Notes: generated from the letters alone by a model not told the origin. A stretch of DNA of 64,000 bases from Legionellaceae bacterium (GCA_030148065.1 JASBUC010000041.1:54683-118682); one strand, 5' to 3'; counted from the first letter of the stretch, positions 9,898-19,150 are shown. A program made the numbers and translations.

Positions 9898-10947
9898 ATG
9901 GCTACTGCTCCGAAACGAATACTCATCTCTAAGATGAATCAAATTGGTGATGTCACCTTTGCTCTACCTCTTGCCTCTGCCATAAAAATAGACTGTCCTT
10001 CTAATTATGTGTTGTTTATTGGGCGAGGCTATACCAAAGATTTGATTGAAAATTACCCAGATGTGGATGAGTATGTCGATGGTGAAGCGCTCGATGCCCT
10101 GCCTGATGAGAGTGCAATTGCAAGCCTTAAAGCTTTAAATGCCGATGCGGTCATTCACGTTCAATCAAGTAAAACGATGATACGGCGCTGCAAAAATGCG
10201 CGCATCAAAGCACGTATTGGCAATAAACGACGACTGTCCCACTGGAAGAGCTGTAACCATCTAGTCTGGGTGAAACGAAAAGGCTCACCCCTTCATGAAA
10301 CACAGCTAGACATGCAATTTTTAAAAGGAATAGGGTTAAAAAAGCACTATTCCTTGCAAGAGATTATTTCATTGCGCAAAAAAAGCACCGTTTCTAAAAC
10401 AGAGACCATCAGGCCTTTTCTATCTGGCGAGAAGTTTAACTTAATTTTACACACCAAGACTCGCGGTGAGCACATCGAATGGCCACTAAGCTCCTATGCG
10501 GCTCTCATTGAGTCGCTGCCTAAAGAGCGTTTCAATATTTTAGTCACTGGCAGTCTTGCAGAGCGAGAAAAAATTGCCCCATTTCTTATAGATCCATACC
10601 CACATGTAGTGGACGCAACCGATTTAAGACTGCAAGACTTACAAAGCCTTATTTCCAACGCTGATGGCTTAATCGCTGCAAGTACTGGACCTGTCCATCT
10701 TGCCGCCAATGCAGACATTGCCACCCTTGGGCTTTATGCACCCATTAAGCCGTTTGATGCGGGTCGCTGGGGGCCTGTTGGCCGCAAGGCATCCGTTTTA
10801 TCGATGGATAAACCGTGCAGTTGGTGCCGAGATGGCCGCTCTTGTCGATGCGTCGGTCAAATAGATGTGGAGCAGGTTCGCCAAACTGTTGAGAAATGGG
10901 CTCTCGATTATACCCATCCCCGTTCTCTATGCCCTGAGGGAGCATAA
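9898..10947 (+). CDS. Glycosyltransferase family 9 (heptosyltransferase-like)
   Basis: A 349-residue GT-B enzyme. The N-terminal phrase ILISKMNQIGDVTFALPLA is the hallmark of ADP-heptose:LPS heptosyltransferases, with the invariant Asp after IG. The C-terminal half has DLQSLISNADGLIAASTGPVHLAA, the donor-binding segment with STGPxHLA, and APIKPFDAGRWGP. It acts at the cytoplasmic face of the inner membrane on LPS core. It could be the WaaC, WaaF or WaaQ type, and the sequence alone does not decide. Transcribed alone, convergent with the Tsx-like gene (10 nt between the stops). No clear Shine-Dalgarno sequence is seen. Confidence 0.88.
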   Translation: MATAPKRILISKMNQIGDVTFALPLASAIKIDCPSNYVLFIGRGYTKDLIENYPDVDEYVDGEALDALPDESAIASLKALNADAVIHVQSSKTMIRRCKNARIKARIGNKRRLSHWKSCNHLVWVKRKGSPLHETQLDMQFLKGIGLKKHYSLQEIISLRKKSTVSKTETIRPFLSGEKFNLILHTKTRGEHIEWPLSSYAALIESLPKERFNILVTGSLAEREKIAPFLIDPYPHVVDATDLRLQDLQSLISNADGLIAASTGPVHLAANADIATLGLYAPIKPFDAGRWGPVGRKASVLSMDKPCSWCRDGRSCRCVGQIDVEQVRQTVEKWALDYTHPRSLCPEGA

Positions 10948-10957
10948 AGAATTAGTA

Positions 10958-11713
10958 TTAATAACGAGCCATAATGACTGCTTGCCAGGCTGTCTCAGTG
11001 ATTCCTGTAATGCCAAACTTGTTTTTCCAGTACTTATACTCGGTGCCGACAAGAAACGTATTGGGCTTATGCCATAATTTTTGTCCAAAATCCCAGAGCA
11101 GCTGAATTTGTGAGTGCAAATTATGAGGTTTATTGCCAACTTTAGTGCTGTAATCAGCCCAGCCAGTAAAGACAAATTCTTCCTTACCAAGACTAAAGGG
11201 TGCGGCCCATACTGGGGTTAATTGCCAATTATCTTTATAGCGTTGATTAAAGCGTCGATAACCATTTAGCGTTAAAAATTTGATGCCTGGCACATTAAAA
11301 TTGACGCCAGTGCCAATTAAGTAGTTCATCTGGTTGTTGCCATTGGCAGACGCGCCATACTCTATCGCACTTGCTAGAAGAGCATCAGTGATAAACCCTT
11401 TAGGCCGTGCCTTATCGGTTAAATAGTAAATGCTGACTCTTGGTGAAAATTCGCCATAAAGGTTATTGTTTTCGCCCGAATCAAACGAACGGGTAACGTC
11501 TAAAAAGGTGTAGACATTTCCCCAGTCATGAAAACTTGCGCGATCTATTGAGACGACATAACGTTTTTTATCTTCGCTTGCGTTCGTCATTGGAACTTCG
11601 TAGTCTGTACCATACAGCAAAGCAATTCCAGAGCTTCCCCATAGCTCTTTTGCTTGTATCAGCGTACTAAAGAGCATCAATATTAAGCCCCAAAAAATCC
11701 TTTTTTTGTTCAC
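10958..11713 (-). CDS. Tsx/OmpK-like outer membrane nucleoside channel
   Basis: About 251 residues from a GTG start at 11713, chosen because AAGGAG lies 10 nt upstream and a signal peptide (KKRIFWGLILMLFSTLIQA) follows directly. The longer in-frame ATG at 11767 would bury that signal. The mature protein starts KELWGSSGIALLYGTDYE, is rich in alternating aromatic residues and ends in a terminal Tyr, as outer membrane beta-barrels do. Phrases such as RASFHDWGNVYTFLDVTRSF and GEFSPRVS match the Tsx/OmpK family of nucleoside-specific channels. Near an exported adenosine deaminase, it suggests nucleoside uptake. Confidence 0.82.
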   Translation of the reverse strand: MNKKRIFWGLILMLFSTLIQAKELWGSSGIALLYGTDYEVPMTNASEDKKRYVVSIDRASFHDWGNVYTFLDVTRSFDSGENNNLYGEFSPRVSIYYLTDKARPKGFITDALLASAIEYGASANGNNQMNYLIGTGVNFNVPGIKFLTLNGYRRFNQRYKDNWQLTPVWAAPFSLGKEEFVFTGWADYSTKVGNKPHNLHSQIQLLWDFGQKLWHKPNTFLVGTEYKYWKNKFGITGITETAWQAVIMARY

Positions 11714-11923
11714 TAAAACATCGCTCCTTACTACCTGGCACAGTCTATGCGTGGCCAATTGTATCATTTACACAGGAATATTTAACACGCGATGCCTGAA
11801 GCAGGCTAAATTAAGGCTGCATGCCCAGAGGGCGGAGTTAAATTTTAAGCTGGTCGTTTTATCAAAGTTCAGACGGGGCTTTATGAGGTAGGACGAGTAT
11901 AGGAAAGGCCTAGGACACCTAGC

Positions 11924-11961
11924 GCTAGTAAAGACCTAAAATAACTACTTATTTTACTAGC
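11924..11961. repeat. Inverted repeat in the 11714-12104 gap
   Basis: AAAATAA and TTATTTT flank a CTAC loop, and the outer GCTAGT/ACTAGC arms also pair across a bulge. It sits between the leftward Tsx-like gene and the rightward PQ-loop gene. The function is unknown. Nothing else in this gap was recognised. Confidence 0.4.
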
Positions 11962-12104
11962 CGAGGACGTCATCTAAAGAACATTTGCTAAGTTAGTTAT
12001 TTAAGAGTACAGCTTATTAATCATCTTAACATTTTTGCAATTAATGTTTCATGAACGCACATTCTGGTGATACAATAGTCTGATGTCCATAATGAAAGTT
12101 GTAG

Positions 12105-12839
12105 ATGCTCAGTACTGCCACGATTGGGGCTATTAGCCTTAATTTATCGACCATACTTTATTTTACCTACTACTTACCGCAATTGCTTCATAATCAGCGC
12201 GGTGAGCAGCTGCGTGGTTTAAGTTTGTCGTTCCACCATCTGATCATGCTCGATTATTTATTTGACCTAGTTTATGGCTTTGCACTAGATCTTCCTTGGC
12301 AATACAAGTTGGTTTCTCTAACGGGCGTTGCCTGCTTGAGCATCCAACAAAAGCAACTCCACCGTATTTGGCAGAAAAAAAGCTTGTCCTCTCCAGCTTT
12401 ATTACTTGTTTTTGCTGCCTGCTTCGCCCTTTACTTGCTGCCTTTAAAGACCAGTAGCTACTTACTATTGGGACACTCAGTCTACGTACTAAACATCGCC
12501 TATCAATTGCCGCAAATTATTAATAATTATAAGAAAAAAAATGTCGCTCTCAGCCTAAGCTTAAGTTACCTCTGCTTGCTGTTACTGACTAGCTGCTTTG
12601 ACATTTTAAGTGCTGTCTGCCTTAAGTTCCCACTTCCCTCGATTATTGATGCTTGTGCAACAGCTATCTTAGGGCTTGTCCTAACCTATCAATGCCTAGA
12701 GGCTAAAATGGCTCATCGAGAAGCTAATGATCCGCTCTATGAACGAGATAACCCCTCTCTAGACACAAGTTCGGCAACCGTAAAAAGGCTGCTTGCTAAG
12801 AAGCGACTAAAAGTACAAACGCGCAAGTTGGTGGTTTAA
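12105..12839 (+). CDS. PQ-loop repeat membrane protein
   Basis: A 244-residue polytopic inner membrane protein with two PQ-loop repeats. The Pro-Gln pairs lie in YLPQLL (about residue 24) and YQLPQII (about residue 137), each in the first helix of a three-helix bundle; about seven hydrophobic segments are visible. PQ-loop/SWEET-like proteins move small solutes such as amino acids or sugars in eukaryotic organelles and bacteria. The substrate here is unknown. The tail after residue 205 is charged and cytosolic (RLLAKKRLKVQTRK). It may be transcribed alone, since a separate promoter precedes the next gene. Confidence 0.8.
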   Translation: MLSTATIGAISLNLSTILYFTYYLPQLLHNQRGEQLRGLSLSFHHLIMLDYLFDLVYGFALDLPWQYKLVSLTGVACLSIQQKQLHRIWQKKSLSSPALLLVFAACFALYLLPLKTSSYLLLGHSVYVLNIAYQLPQIINNYKKKNVALSLSLSYLCLLLLTSCFDILSAVCLKFPLPSIIDACATAILGLVLTYQCLEAKMAHREANDPLYERDNPSLDTSSATVKRLLAKKRLKVQTRKLVV

Positions 12840-12863
12840 TATTAAACTCTTAGCAGTCTTTTG

Positions 12864-12892
12864 TTGCAATTTCACCCTCTTTTGTGGATAAT
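12864..12892 (+). promoter_or_regulatory. Sigma70-type promoter for the adenosine deaminase gene
   Basis: TTGCAA (12864-12869) and GATAAT (12887-12892) are spaced by 17 nt, 28 nt upstream of the deaminase ATG. Consensus similarity is the only evidence. Confidence 0.4.
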
Positions 12893-12920
12893 GCTGACCT
12901 AGTAACTATCACTGCTTCCG

Positions 12921-14381
12921 ATGAAACTTACATCATTTTTTCTTTTTTTTAGTTTTTTACTGACCGTAACGGCCCAAGCCAGTAATTTAGACGACGCCTT
13001 TTTTAAGCTTACGCCCCCTGAAAAACAAATCTTTTTAAAACAGTTTCCTAAAGGTGGCGACTTACATTTCCACTTAGATGGCTCGGTCTCACCCGAAGCA
13101 CTTCTTAAGCTAAACCCATCTTCTTGCATTAACCAGCAAACTCTTTTTGTAGAAAAGAGCAAACAATGCCCTTATCTCACCGCCAAGGAGCTGCCAGATC
13201 ACCCCAGCGACTATGAAAGCGTAGTTGAGGCATGGTCGATGAAAAACTTTCTAGGGCATACCGAATCGGCGCATGATCACATCTTTAATGCCTTTCCTAA
13301 GTTTCATTTCTTATTTGTACCCAAGCAAGCAGAAGCATTGAGTCTACTGCGCCTTGAGGCAAGTGAGCAAAATATTACCTACTTAGAACCGATGATTTCG
13401 CCAGACAACGACCAAGCAATCGAGTTTGCTAAGCTGATTGAACATGAACAGAGCCTCGAAAAAGCCATAGACACGCTCTTGGCCAACAAAGCCTTTATTC
13501 AACACAATCGCCAATCTGTTAAAAACGCATCCCTCCTACTAGAGCGAAGCAATCACTTACTCTCCTGCCCTAAGGGGCGCGGGTGTGACGTCAAAATAGG
13601 CTTTCAATACTACATCTTGCGAGAACTCCCCTTACCACAAGTCATAGCTGAGGCAACAGCGGCCTTTCAAACCGCCAGTGAAAGCACGCTAATCTTAGGG
13701 ATTAACTTGGTGATGCCAGAAGATGGGATTATTGCCCTGCGAGATTATCAAAAGCACATGGCCTTAATTGGGGCCCTACATAAGCGCTTTCCTAAGGTTA
13801 ACATTGCTCTCCATGCTGGTGAGCTAGAGCCCAATGCCGTCTCCCCAGAGGAGATTACCTTCCACATTCGTGATGCCATTATGCAGGGCAAAGCCAATCG
13901 CATCGGCCACGGCACCAGCATTGCTTATGAAAACAAGGCTGAAAAAACGCTGGCCTACATGCGCCGCCACAACATTCCAGTTGAAATAAACCTAAGCAGC
14001 AACGAGGCCATTTTAAACGTAGCAGGTCGCATGCATCCAATTAGCCTCTACCTCTCTAAGAAAGTGCCTGTTGTCATCTCCACCGATGATGAGGGCATTT
14101 TGCGAACCACTTTAACACGTGAGTATTTTCTTGCCTCAGAACGCTATCAGCTAAGTTATCAAACCCTGAAAAACTTATCTCGCAATAGCCTCACTTACAG
14201 CTTTTTACCTGGCAAGTCCCTATGGATGGGTAAGAGCTATAAGTTCATGCGTCATGGTTGCTCACTTACCAAGCTTAGCAAACCTTGTGAGACCTTCTTA
14301 CAAGAAAGCCCCAAGGCTCGACAGCAATTTGAGCTCGAGCAACGTTTCAAAACCTTTGAAAAAGCTCATCTAGACTCATGA
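12921..14381 (+). CDS. Exported adenosine deaminase family protein
   Basis: A 486-residue metal-dependent deaminase. The N-terminus (KLTSFFLFFSFLLTVTAQA) is a signal peptide, so the enzyme should act in the periplasm or outside. Zinc-ligand and active-site motifs of the ADA/ADGF group are present in order: DLHFHLDGS (HxH at 49/51), LHAGE near 298, RIGHGT, and STDDEGI near 391. It is longer than cytosolic adenosine deaminases (about 340 residues), as secreted ADGF-type enzymes are. It probably converts adenosine to inosine. Together with the Tsx-like channel nearby it suggests nucleoside scavenging; this coupling is inference. Confidence 0.88.
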   Translation: MKLTSFFLFFSFLLTVTAQASNLDDAFFKLTPPEKQIFLKQFPKGGDLHFHLDGSVSPEALLKLNPSSCINQQTLFVEKSKQCPYLTAKELPDHPSDYESVVEAWSMKNFLGHTESAHDHIFNAFPKFHFLFVPKQAEALSLLRLEASEQNITYLEPMISPDNDQAIEFAKLIEHEQSLEKAIDTLLANKAFIQHNRQSVKNASLLLERSNHLLSCPKGRGCDVKIGFQYYILRELPLPQVIAEATAAFQTASESTLILGINLVMPEDGIIALRDYQKHMALIGALHKRFPKVNIALHAGELEPNAVSPEEITFHIRDAIMQGKANRIGHGTSIAYENKAEKTLAYMRRHNIPVEINLSSNEAILNVAGRMHPISLYLSKKVPVVISTDDEGILRTTLTREYFLASERYQLSYQTLKNLSRNSLTYSFLPGKSLWMGKSYKFMRHGCSLTKLSKPCETFLQESPKARQQFELEQRFKTFEKAHLDS

Positions 14382-14398
14382 TACTTCGAAGTATCATG
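14377..14398. repeat. 22-bp perfect palindrome spanning the deaminase stop codon
   Basis: A perfect palindrome centred on TTCGAA covers the TGA stop of the deaminase. Its left half, CATGATACTTCGAA, is identical to the outer end of the MITE-like element at 38470, and the flanking TCATGGG is also shared. It could be a minimal remnant of that element or simply a terminator-like hairpin; there is no T-run. Confidence 0.65.
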
Positions 14399-14434
14399 GG
14401 CATATCAACGATGCCTCATAATATGCCCCCGAAG

Positions 14435-14555
14435 TCAAAATAAATGAGTTACTAAAACTACCTATGCCAACGTGCCACGCTTTATGCGCGGCATCCAAGA
14501 AGCCAAATAAACACAATCCCGCGCATAAAGCGTGGGAAGTAGGGGCTTGGAGGAA
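14435..14555. repeat. Dispersed hairpin repeat, copy 2 (17-bp perfect arms)
   Basis: Inverted relative to the copy at 9693-9830. It contains a perfect 17-bp inverted repeat: CCACGCTTTATGCGCGG (14475-14491) and its complement (14519-14535), separated by 27 nt. Extragenic, between two convergent genes. Confidence 0.8.
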
Positions 14556-14587
14556 GCATCGAGTCCGACTTCAGATTCGGCTGTAGA

Positions 14588-15307
14588 TTAAAAGGGATTT
14601 CGTGATGGCGTATAAGCTACCTTTAATCGCTCTAGCGCCCTCTGACCGTCTGCTGGGGGCCCCTCTGCAAAAATGGCGGAAAGCTTAGTAATTGCAGCAC
14701 TCACTCTGTCATTTCGCATCGAGTCTGCAAACTTCTCATCAATCTGACGAAATGCTCTCACAATCATTTTTTGGGTTTCTAGATGACTGTGAGCCCGCGA
14801 GCCAATGAGTAATAGTTTCTTTAAATAGTGTTGGTAGTTAGACTCAAGCTTAGAGTCATACTCTATGCTTTGCTGCATCCTTACCAATCGGCTCTTTATT
14901 TTTTGATAGTCCCTTTCTGACACTTGATTCTTAGCTGCAATTAACTCAAGAAGCGCATAAAAGCAATCACTTACTTCTGCATTCTTGCTTTTTTGCAGAA
15001 TGCCTGAGGTAATTTGTCGCTTAAGGGTTGGTGACATGCTACTTGAAACCCTAATGCCACTGCCCTCTAGCCCCATGTCCGTAAACACCGCAACTAACTT
15101 AGTTCGACTAAAGGCCGTGCCGATGTTGTGTTCGGCTAAATACGCTTCAAGCATCACAGGATTTGCCGTAGGATTATCGTCTAAAAACGCCTCTATCACC
15201 GCTTTTTCATCGGCTAAATACTCATCTCGATGGGCGCTCATCAATCTCGGATCCTGAAAAGAAGGATCGTCAAAATTGGTTTCTAACTCTGCTGCTCTGG
15301 TTGCCAT
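14588..15307 (-). CDS. Uncharacterised helical protein downstream of ubiD
   Basis: 239 residues from an ATG at 15307, preceded by AGGGAA; a longer in-frame start would overlap ubiD. It begins 11 nt after the ubiD stop, so the two are probably co-transcribed. There is no signal peptide or membrane helix. The composition is charged and helical (LAEHNIGTAFSRTKLVAVF, DYQKIKSRLVRMQQSIEYD), with a few ordered turns. No family was recognised and no catalytic motif is visible. Being last in a two-gene unit with ubiD says little about its role. Confidence 0.75.
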   Translation of the reverse strand: MATRAAELETNFDDPSFQDPRLMSAHRDEYLADEKAVIEAFLDDNPTANPVMLEAYLAEHNIGTAFSRTKLVAVFTDMGLEGSGIRVSSSMSPTLKRQITSGILQKSKNAEVSDCFYALLELIAAKNQVSERDYQKIKSRLVRMQQSIEYDSKLESNYQHYLKKLLLIGSRAHSHLETQKMIVRAFRQIDEKFADSMRNDRVSAAITKLSAIFAEGPPADGQRALERLKVAYTPSRNPF

Positions 15308-15318
15308 GTTTATTCCCT

Positions 15319-16782
15319 TTATAAGCCTAACGCTTGCCACATAGTATCAACCCTAGAGACCACCTCTTGGTCCATCTCAATCGGCACTCCCCACTCTCTT
15401 TGTGTTTCTCCTGCCCATTTATTGGTCGCATCAATGCCAACTTTTGAGCCAAGGCCAGACACCGGTGAGGCAAAATCTAGGTAATCAATCGGAGTGTTTT
15501 CTAAAACCGTCATGTCGCGAGCCGGATCTACTCGAGTAGTCATTGCCCAAATCACTTCTTGCCAATCACGAGCATTGACATCATCGTCGCAAACAATGAT
15601 GAATTTGGTGTACATAAATTGCTTTAAGTAAGACCAAATACCAAGCATCACTCGTTTGGCATGGCCGATGTATTGTTTCTTAATGGTGACCACAGCAAGT
15701 CTGTAAGAGCAGCCTTCTGGTGGCAGATAAAAATCCTGAATTTCAGGAAATTGCTTTTGTAGTATGGGCACGAAGACTTCGTTTAAGGCAACACCTAGAA
15801 TAGCTGGTTCATCTGGTGGTCGCCCGGTGTAGGTGCTGTGATAAATGGCGTCTTGTCGCATGGTTAGGCGCTCTATGGTCATCACAGGGAAGGTTTCAAC
15901 TTCATTATAATAGCCCGTGTGATCGCCAAAGGGCCCTTCCTCTGCCATTTCTTCTGGGTAAATGTAGCCCTCTAGAATGATTTCAGCCGTGGCAGGCACC
16001 TCTAACTCATTCAGCGTACTTTTTACAAGCTCAGTGCGTTTACCTCGAAGAAGGCCGGCAAAGGCATATTCAGACAACGAATCTGGCACCGGAGTGACTG
16101 CTGCCAGTATGGTTGCCGGATCGCACCCTAATGTGACCGTAATAGGAAAGGGCTCACCTGGGTGCTCTTCACACCAAGACTTAAAATCGAGTGCGCCCCC
16201 TCGGTGAGATAGCCAACGCATGATGACTTTATTTTTAGCAATCACCTGCTGACGGTAAATTCCCATGTTTTGGCGTTCTTTAAAAGGCCCCTTGGTGGTG
16301 ACAAGTCCCCAAGTGATTAAGGGGGCCGCATCCCCAGGCCAGCAATGCTGAATAGGAAGCGCACCCAAATCAACCTCATCGCCTGTTAAGACCTTCTCTT
16401 GGCAGGGAGCGCGACCAACACGCTTAGGCGCCATATTAAGTACTTGTTTGTACATGGGAATTTTAGAAATCGCATCTTTAAAGCCTTTTGGTGGATCAGG
16501 CTCTTTTAATAAAGCTAAGAGCTTACCCACCTCGCGAAGATGAGAAATTTCCTCTTGCCCCATGCCCAGAGCCACGCGCTTGACCGTGCCAAATAAATTG
16601 GTCAGCACCGGCATGTCATAACCTTTTGCATTTTCAAATAAAAGTGCAGGTCCTTCTTTTTTTAAAACTCTGTCACTTATTACTGTCATCTCAAGCTTTG
16701 GGGAAACCGGATGAGTAATGCGTTTTAATTCCCCTCGCGCTTCCATTTGCTCGATAAAATCACGAAGACTGTTATATTTCAT
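15319..16782 (-). CDS. ubiD: 4-hydroxy-3-polyprenylbenzoate decarboxylase
   Basis: Prenyl-FMN-dependent decarboxylase of ubiquinone biosynthesis. About 487 residues, the normal UbiD length. The start at 16782 gives [20 protein letters not shown], which aligns with the conserved family N-terminus; an in-frame GTG 15 nt upstream is less likely. Visible segments include [19 protein letters not shown] text after [10 protein letters not shown], the HRGGALDF stretch, the [10 protein letters not shown] region carrying catalytic acidic residues, and the C-terminal [19 protein letters not shown]. Downstream lies the orphan gene at 14588. The partner ubiX is not in the window. Confidence 0.96.
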   Translation of the reverse strand: MKYNSLRDFIEQMEARGELKRITHPVSPKLEMTVISDRVLKKEGPALLFENAKGYDMPVLTNLFGTVKRVALGMGQEEISHLREVGKLLALLKEPDPPKGFKDAISKIPMYKQVLNMAPKRVGRAPCQEKVLTGDEVDLGALPIQHCWPGDAAPLITWGLVTTKGPFKERQNMGIYRQQVIAKNKVIMRWLSHRGGALDFKSWCEEHPGEPFPITVTLGCDPATILAAVTPVPDSLSEYAFAGLLRGKRTELVKSTLNELEVPATAEIILEGYIYPEEMAEEGPFGDHTGYYNEVETFPVMTIERLTMRQDAIYHSTYTGRPPDEPAILGVALNEVFVPILQKQFPEIQDFYLPPEGCSYRLAVVTIKKQYIGHAKRVMLGIWSYLKQFMYTKFIIVCDDDVNARDWQEVIWAMTTRVDPARDMTVLENTPIDYLDFASPVSGLGSKVGIDATNKWAGETQREWGVPIEMDQEVVSRVDTMWQALGL

Positions 16783-16864
16783 TTGTACGTTCAACACCTA
16801 ATCTGATAAAATTATCGCCACCTACAATGTCGCTAAAGCACATCCATAGCCAAGATCCTTGAAA

Positions 16865-17557
16865 ATGAAAGAGCCTACTGCAAGAACCCGCAAGATTCAA
16901 TCGTTTGTCCTAAGGCAAGGGCGTCTCACCAAAGGGCAAGAGCACGCCATTACACACTACTATGACAAGCACGTACTCGCCTTCGATAAAACGTCTTTCC
17001 TTTCAATGGAAGAGGTCTTTGCTAATCAACACAAGGTCACTCTGGAGATAGGCTTTGGTATGGGGGCCTCGCTTGCTGAGATGGCAAAAGTGGCTCCAGA
17101 GCAAAATTTTCTTGGCATCGAGGTTCATCAACCGGGCGTTGGCGCACTCTTAGGACTGATTGAGCGCGAAGGCTTAAACAACTTAAAAATTATTCATCAC
17201 GATGCGGTCGAAGTACTCAACCATCAAGTTGCTGATGAAAGCATCGATTGCTTTCAGATCTTCTTTCCCGATCCATGGCCTAAAAAACGTCATCACAAAC
17301 GACGGTTGATTCAAGACTCCTTCATCCGTTTACTTCTGCCAAAACTAAAGCCAGGTGGACGACTGCATGTAGCAACCGACTGGGAAGATTATGCCACCTG
17401 GTCGATGACTTGCTTAAGCACTTTCAAAGAGTTAGAAAACATTGCTGGCCCCAATCAGTATTGCGAGCGTCCTGACCACCGACCTCTAACCAAATTTGAA
17501 AACCGTGGCAAGCGACTAGGCCATGGCGTGTGGGATCTAATTTTTCAGAAAACGTAG
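16865..17557 (+). CDS. trmB: tRNA (guanine-N7-)-methyltransferase
   Basis: SAM-dependent enzyme making m7G46 in the tRNA variable loop. 230 residues from the ATG at 16865; a TTG two codons earlier is possible, and no strong ribosome site is seen for either. SAM motif I reads LEIGFGMGASLAEMA, and the TrmB signature FFPDPWPKKRHHKRRL is complete, followed by GGRLHVATDWEDYA. It ends 7 nt from the convergent ldhA stop. Divergent from ubiD with an 82-nt gap. Confidence 0.96.
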   Translation: MKEPTARTRKIQSFVLRQGRLTKGQEHAITHYYDKHVLAFDKTSFLSMEEVFANQHKVTLEIGFGMGASLAEMAKVAPEQNFLGIEVHQPGVGALLGLIEREGLNNLKIIHHDAVEVLNHQVADESIDCFQIFFPDPWPKKRHHKRRLIQDSFIRLLLPKLKPGGRLHVATDWEDYATWSMTCLSTFKELENIAGPNQYCERPDHRPLTKFENRGKRLGHGVWDLIFQKT

Positions 17558-17564
17558 AGGCAGA

Positions 17565-18560
17565 TCACAAGTAGACTTCATTGTGACAAGGCTTTCCTTC
17601 TGATAACTCTTGTAGGTTTTGTAGTGTCGTGCTTGCGATGTTACACATTGCTTCATCAGTGAAAAAGCCTTGATGAGAGGTGATTAACACATTGGGAAAG
17701 GTGGTTAATCGCATTAAGAGATCATCGTTGATAATTTCATTGGAATGATCTTCGAAAAAAACATTGGCTTCCTGCTCATACACATCTAAACCAACCGCCC
17801 CAATTTTTTGCGCCTTTAAGCCATTTATCAGCGCTTTAGAGTCAATTAATGCACCGCGTCCAGTATTAATCAAGGTCACCCCGTCTTTCATGAGCTCGAT
17901 GCTTTTATCGTTTATTAAATGCTCACTTGCCTGATTTAAAGGACAATGGAGGCTAATCACATCACTTTTTTTAAAAAGCTCATTAAGAGAAACTAAGCTT
18001 AGCTGATTCGTCTCAGCAAAGGCTTCATCCGGCTCTGGATCGAATGCAAGCACCCTCATGCCCAAGCCATGACAAATTGTTGCTAAACATTTACCGATTT
18101 TACCAAGCCCAATAATACCGATGGTTTTGCCAAATAAATCGTACCCTAACAGTCCATTGAGAGCATAATTATTTTCGCGAATACGATTATAAGCTTTGTG
18201 CGTTTTGCGATTTAGGGTTAACAGTAGAGCAAGGGCATGTTCTGCTACGGCATGAGGCGAATACTCTGGCACACGAACGACTTTGATAGAATGCTTTTGT
18301 GCCGCCTTAAGGTCTATGTGATTAAAGCCTGCTGAGCGGGTGGCAATGATTTTTATCTTAAAACGCGCAAGCGCTCTAATACAGGCTCTATCAACCTCAT
18401 CGTTTACAAAGACACACACGGCCTCATGCCCTTTGGCAAGCGGCGCACTCTCATTAGTTAGCCCACCTTCAAAATAACTTATGTCAAAGTTATAGGCTTT
18501 ATTAATCTTCTCAAAATAGGCTTTATCGTAAGGCTTAGTGGAAAAGAGGGCTATCTTCAT
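17565..18560 (-). CDS. ldhA: D-lactate dehydrogenase (2-hydroxyacid dehydrogenase)
   Basis: A 331-residue NADH-dependent enzyme reducing pyruvate to D-lactate in fermentation. The NAD site reads TIGIIGLGKIGKCLA, and the catalytic order Arg (NTGRGALID), Glu (LDVYEQE) and His (LITSHQGFFT) is intact. The N-terminal KIALFSTKPYDKAYFEKIN is typical of bacterial LdhA. The ATG at 18560 matches the family N-terminus. Transcribed alone, convergent with trmB. Confidence 0.93.
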   Translation of the reverse strand: MKIALFSTKPYDKAYFEKINKAYNFDISYFEGGLTNESAPLAKGHEAVCVFVNDEVDRACIRALARFKIKIIATRSAGFNHIDLKAAQKHSIKVVRVPEYSPHAVAEHALALLLTLNRKTHKAYNRIRENNYALNGLLGYDLFGKTIGIIGLGKIGKCLATICHGLGMRVLAFDPEPDEAFAETNQLSLVSLNELFKKSDVISLHCPLNQASEHLINDKSIELMKDGVTLINTGRGALIDSKALINGLKAQKIGAVGLDVYEQEANVFFEDHSNEIINDDLLMRLTTFPNVLITSHQGFFTDEAMCNIASTTLQNLQELSEGKPCHNEVYL

Positions 18561-18711
18561 GGTTTTACTTAATAAAGAATGTTTGTTAATGACTAGTATA
18601 GTGTAAGAACATTTCTAGCGATAACCATCCCATCCATTTTAGATGCAATCGCTTGTACTTGCTTTATAAAAGCGATAAATTGGGCATTCCAACCAGCGAC
18701 AAGGAAACGCT

Positions 18712-19068
18712 ATGAGTCGACAAAGAGGCCAACACTACGAAGCACTCGCCCTCTCTTTTTTGCAAAACCAAAAACTAACACTTCTTGCTAAAAATTATGC
18801 TGCCTGTGGTGGTGAAATTGATTTAATCATGTTTGATAAAGAGACCTTTGTCTTTGTGGAAGTCAAAGCACGAAGCTCTCTTTCTTATGGTTTTGGCTAT
18901 GAATTCGTTGAGCAACAAAAGCAAAGAAAGCTCATTAAAGCCGCTAAACACTTTCTTAACGGCCAACTAAGACCCCATCGAAGCAACGCTCGCTTTGACG
19001 TCCTTAGCATCGATAAAGGGAAAATCACTTGGATACAAAACGCGTTCTATGCTGATTCTTACAATTAA
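18712..19068 (+). CDS. yraN: YraN family (UPF0102) nuclease-fold protein
   Basis: A 118-residue protein with the restriction-endonuclease-like core: GGEIDLIMFDKETFVFVEVK supplies the E...D...ExK residues of a PD-(D/E)XK site. The N-terminal RGQHYEALALSFLQNQ is conserved in the family, which is linked to DNA uptake or processing but whose role is unsettled. In many gammaproteobacteria yraN sits beside lpoA and rsmI; here that pair is 10 kb away, so the cluster has been broken. Confidence 0.9.
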   Translation: MSRQRGQHYEALALSFLQNQKLTLLAKNYAACGGEIDLIMFDKETFVFVEVKARSSLSYGFGYEFVEQQKQRKLIKAAKHFLNGQLRPHRSNARFDVLSIDKGKITWIQNAFYADSYN

Positions 19069-19089
19069 AAAACTAGGAGGGGTATAGAC

Positions 19090-19150
19090 TCTGAGACTCC
19101 AAAATGTCCTTTTTTAGGTGTGGTTAATTTCATCCCAGAGGTTTTTCTAA
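19090..19150. repeat. Solo end of the MITE-like element
   Basis: GAGACTCCAAAATG at 19093-19106 followed by TAGGTGTGGTTAATTTCATC at 19115-19134 matches the ends of the element at 38470-38618. The first part resembles its right end in reverse complement and the second its left arm. No second end is visible, so this looks like a single-ended or decayed copy between yraN and the ClC gene. Confidence 0.75.

Noticed and set aside
9723..9932. 69-codon ORF before the glycosyltransferase
   Set aside because: Lies in the dispersed hairpin repeat and overlaps the real gene start in another frame.
12884..12892. DnaA-box-like TGTGGATAA upstream of the adenosine deaminase gene
   Set aside because: A single isolated match far from dnaA; expected by chance and overlapping the predicted -10 region.
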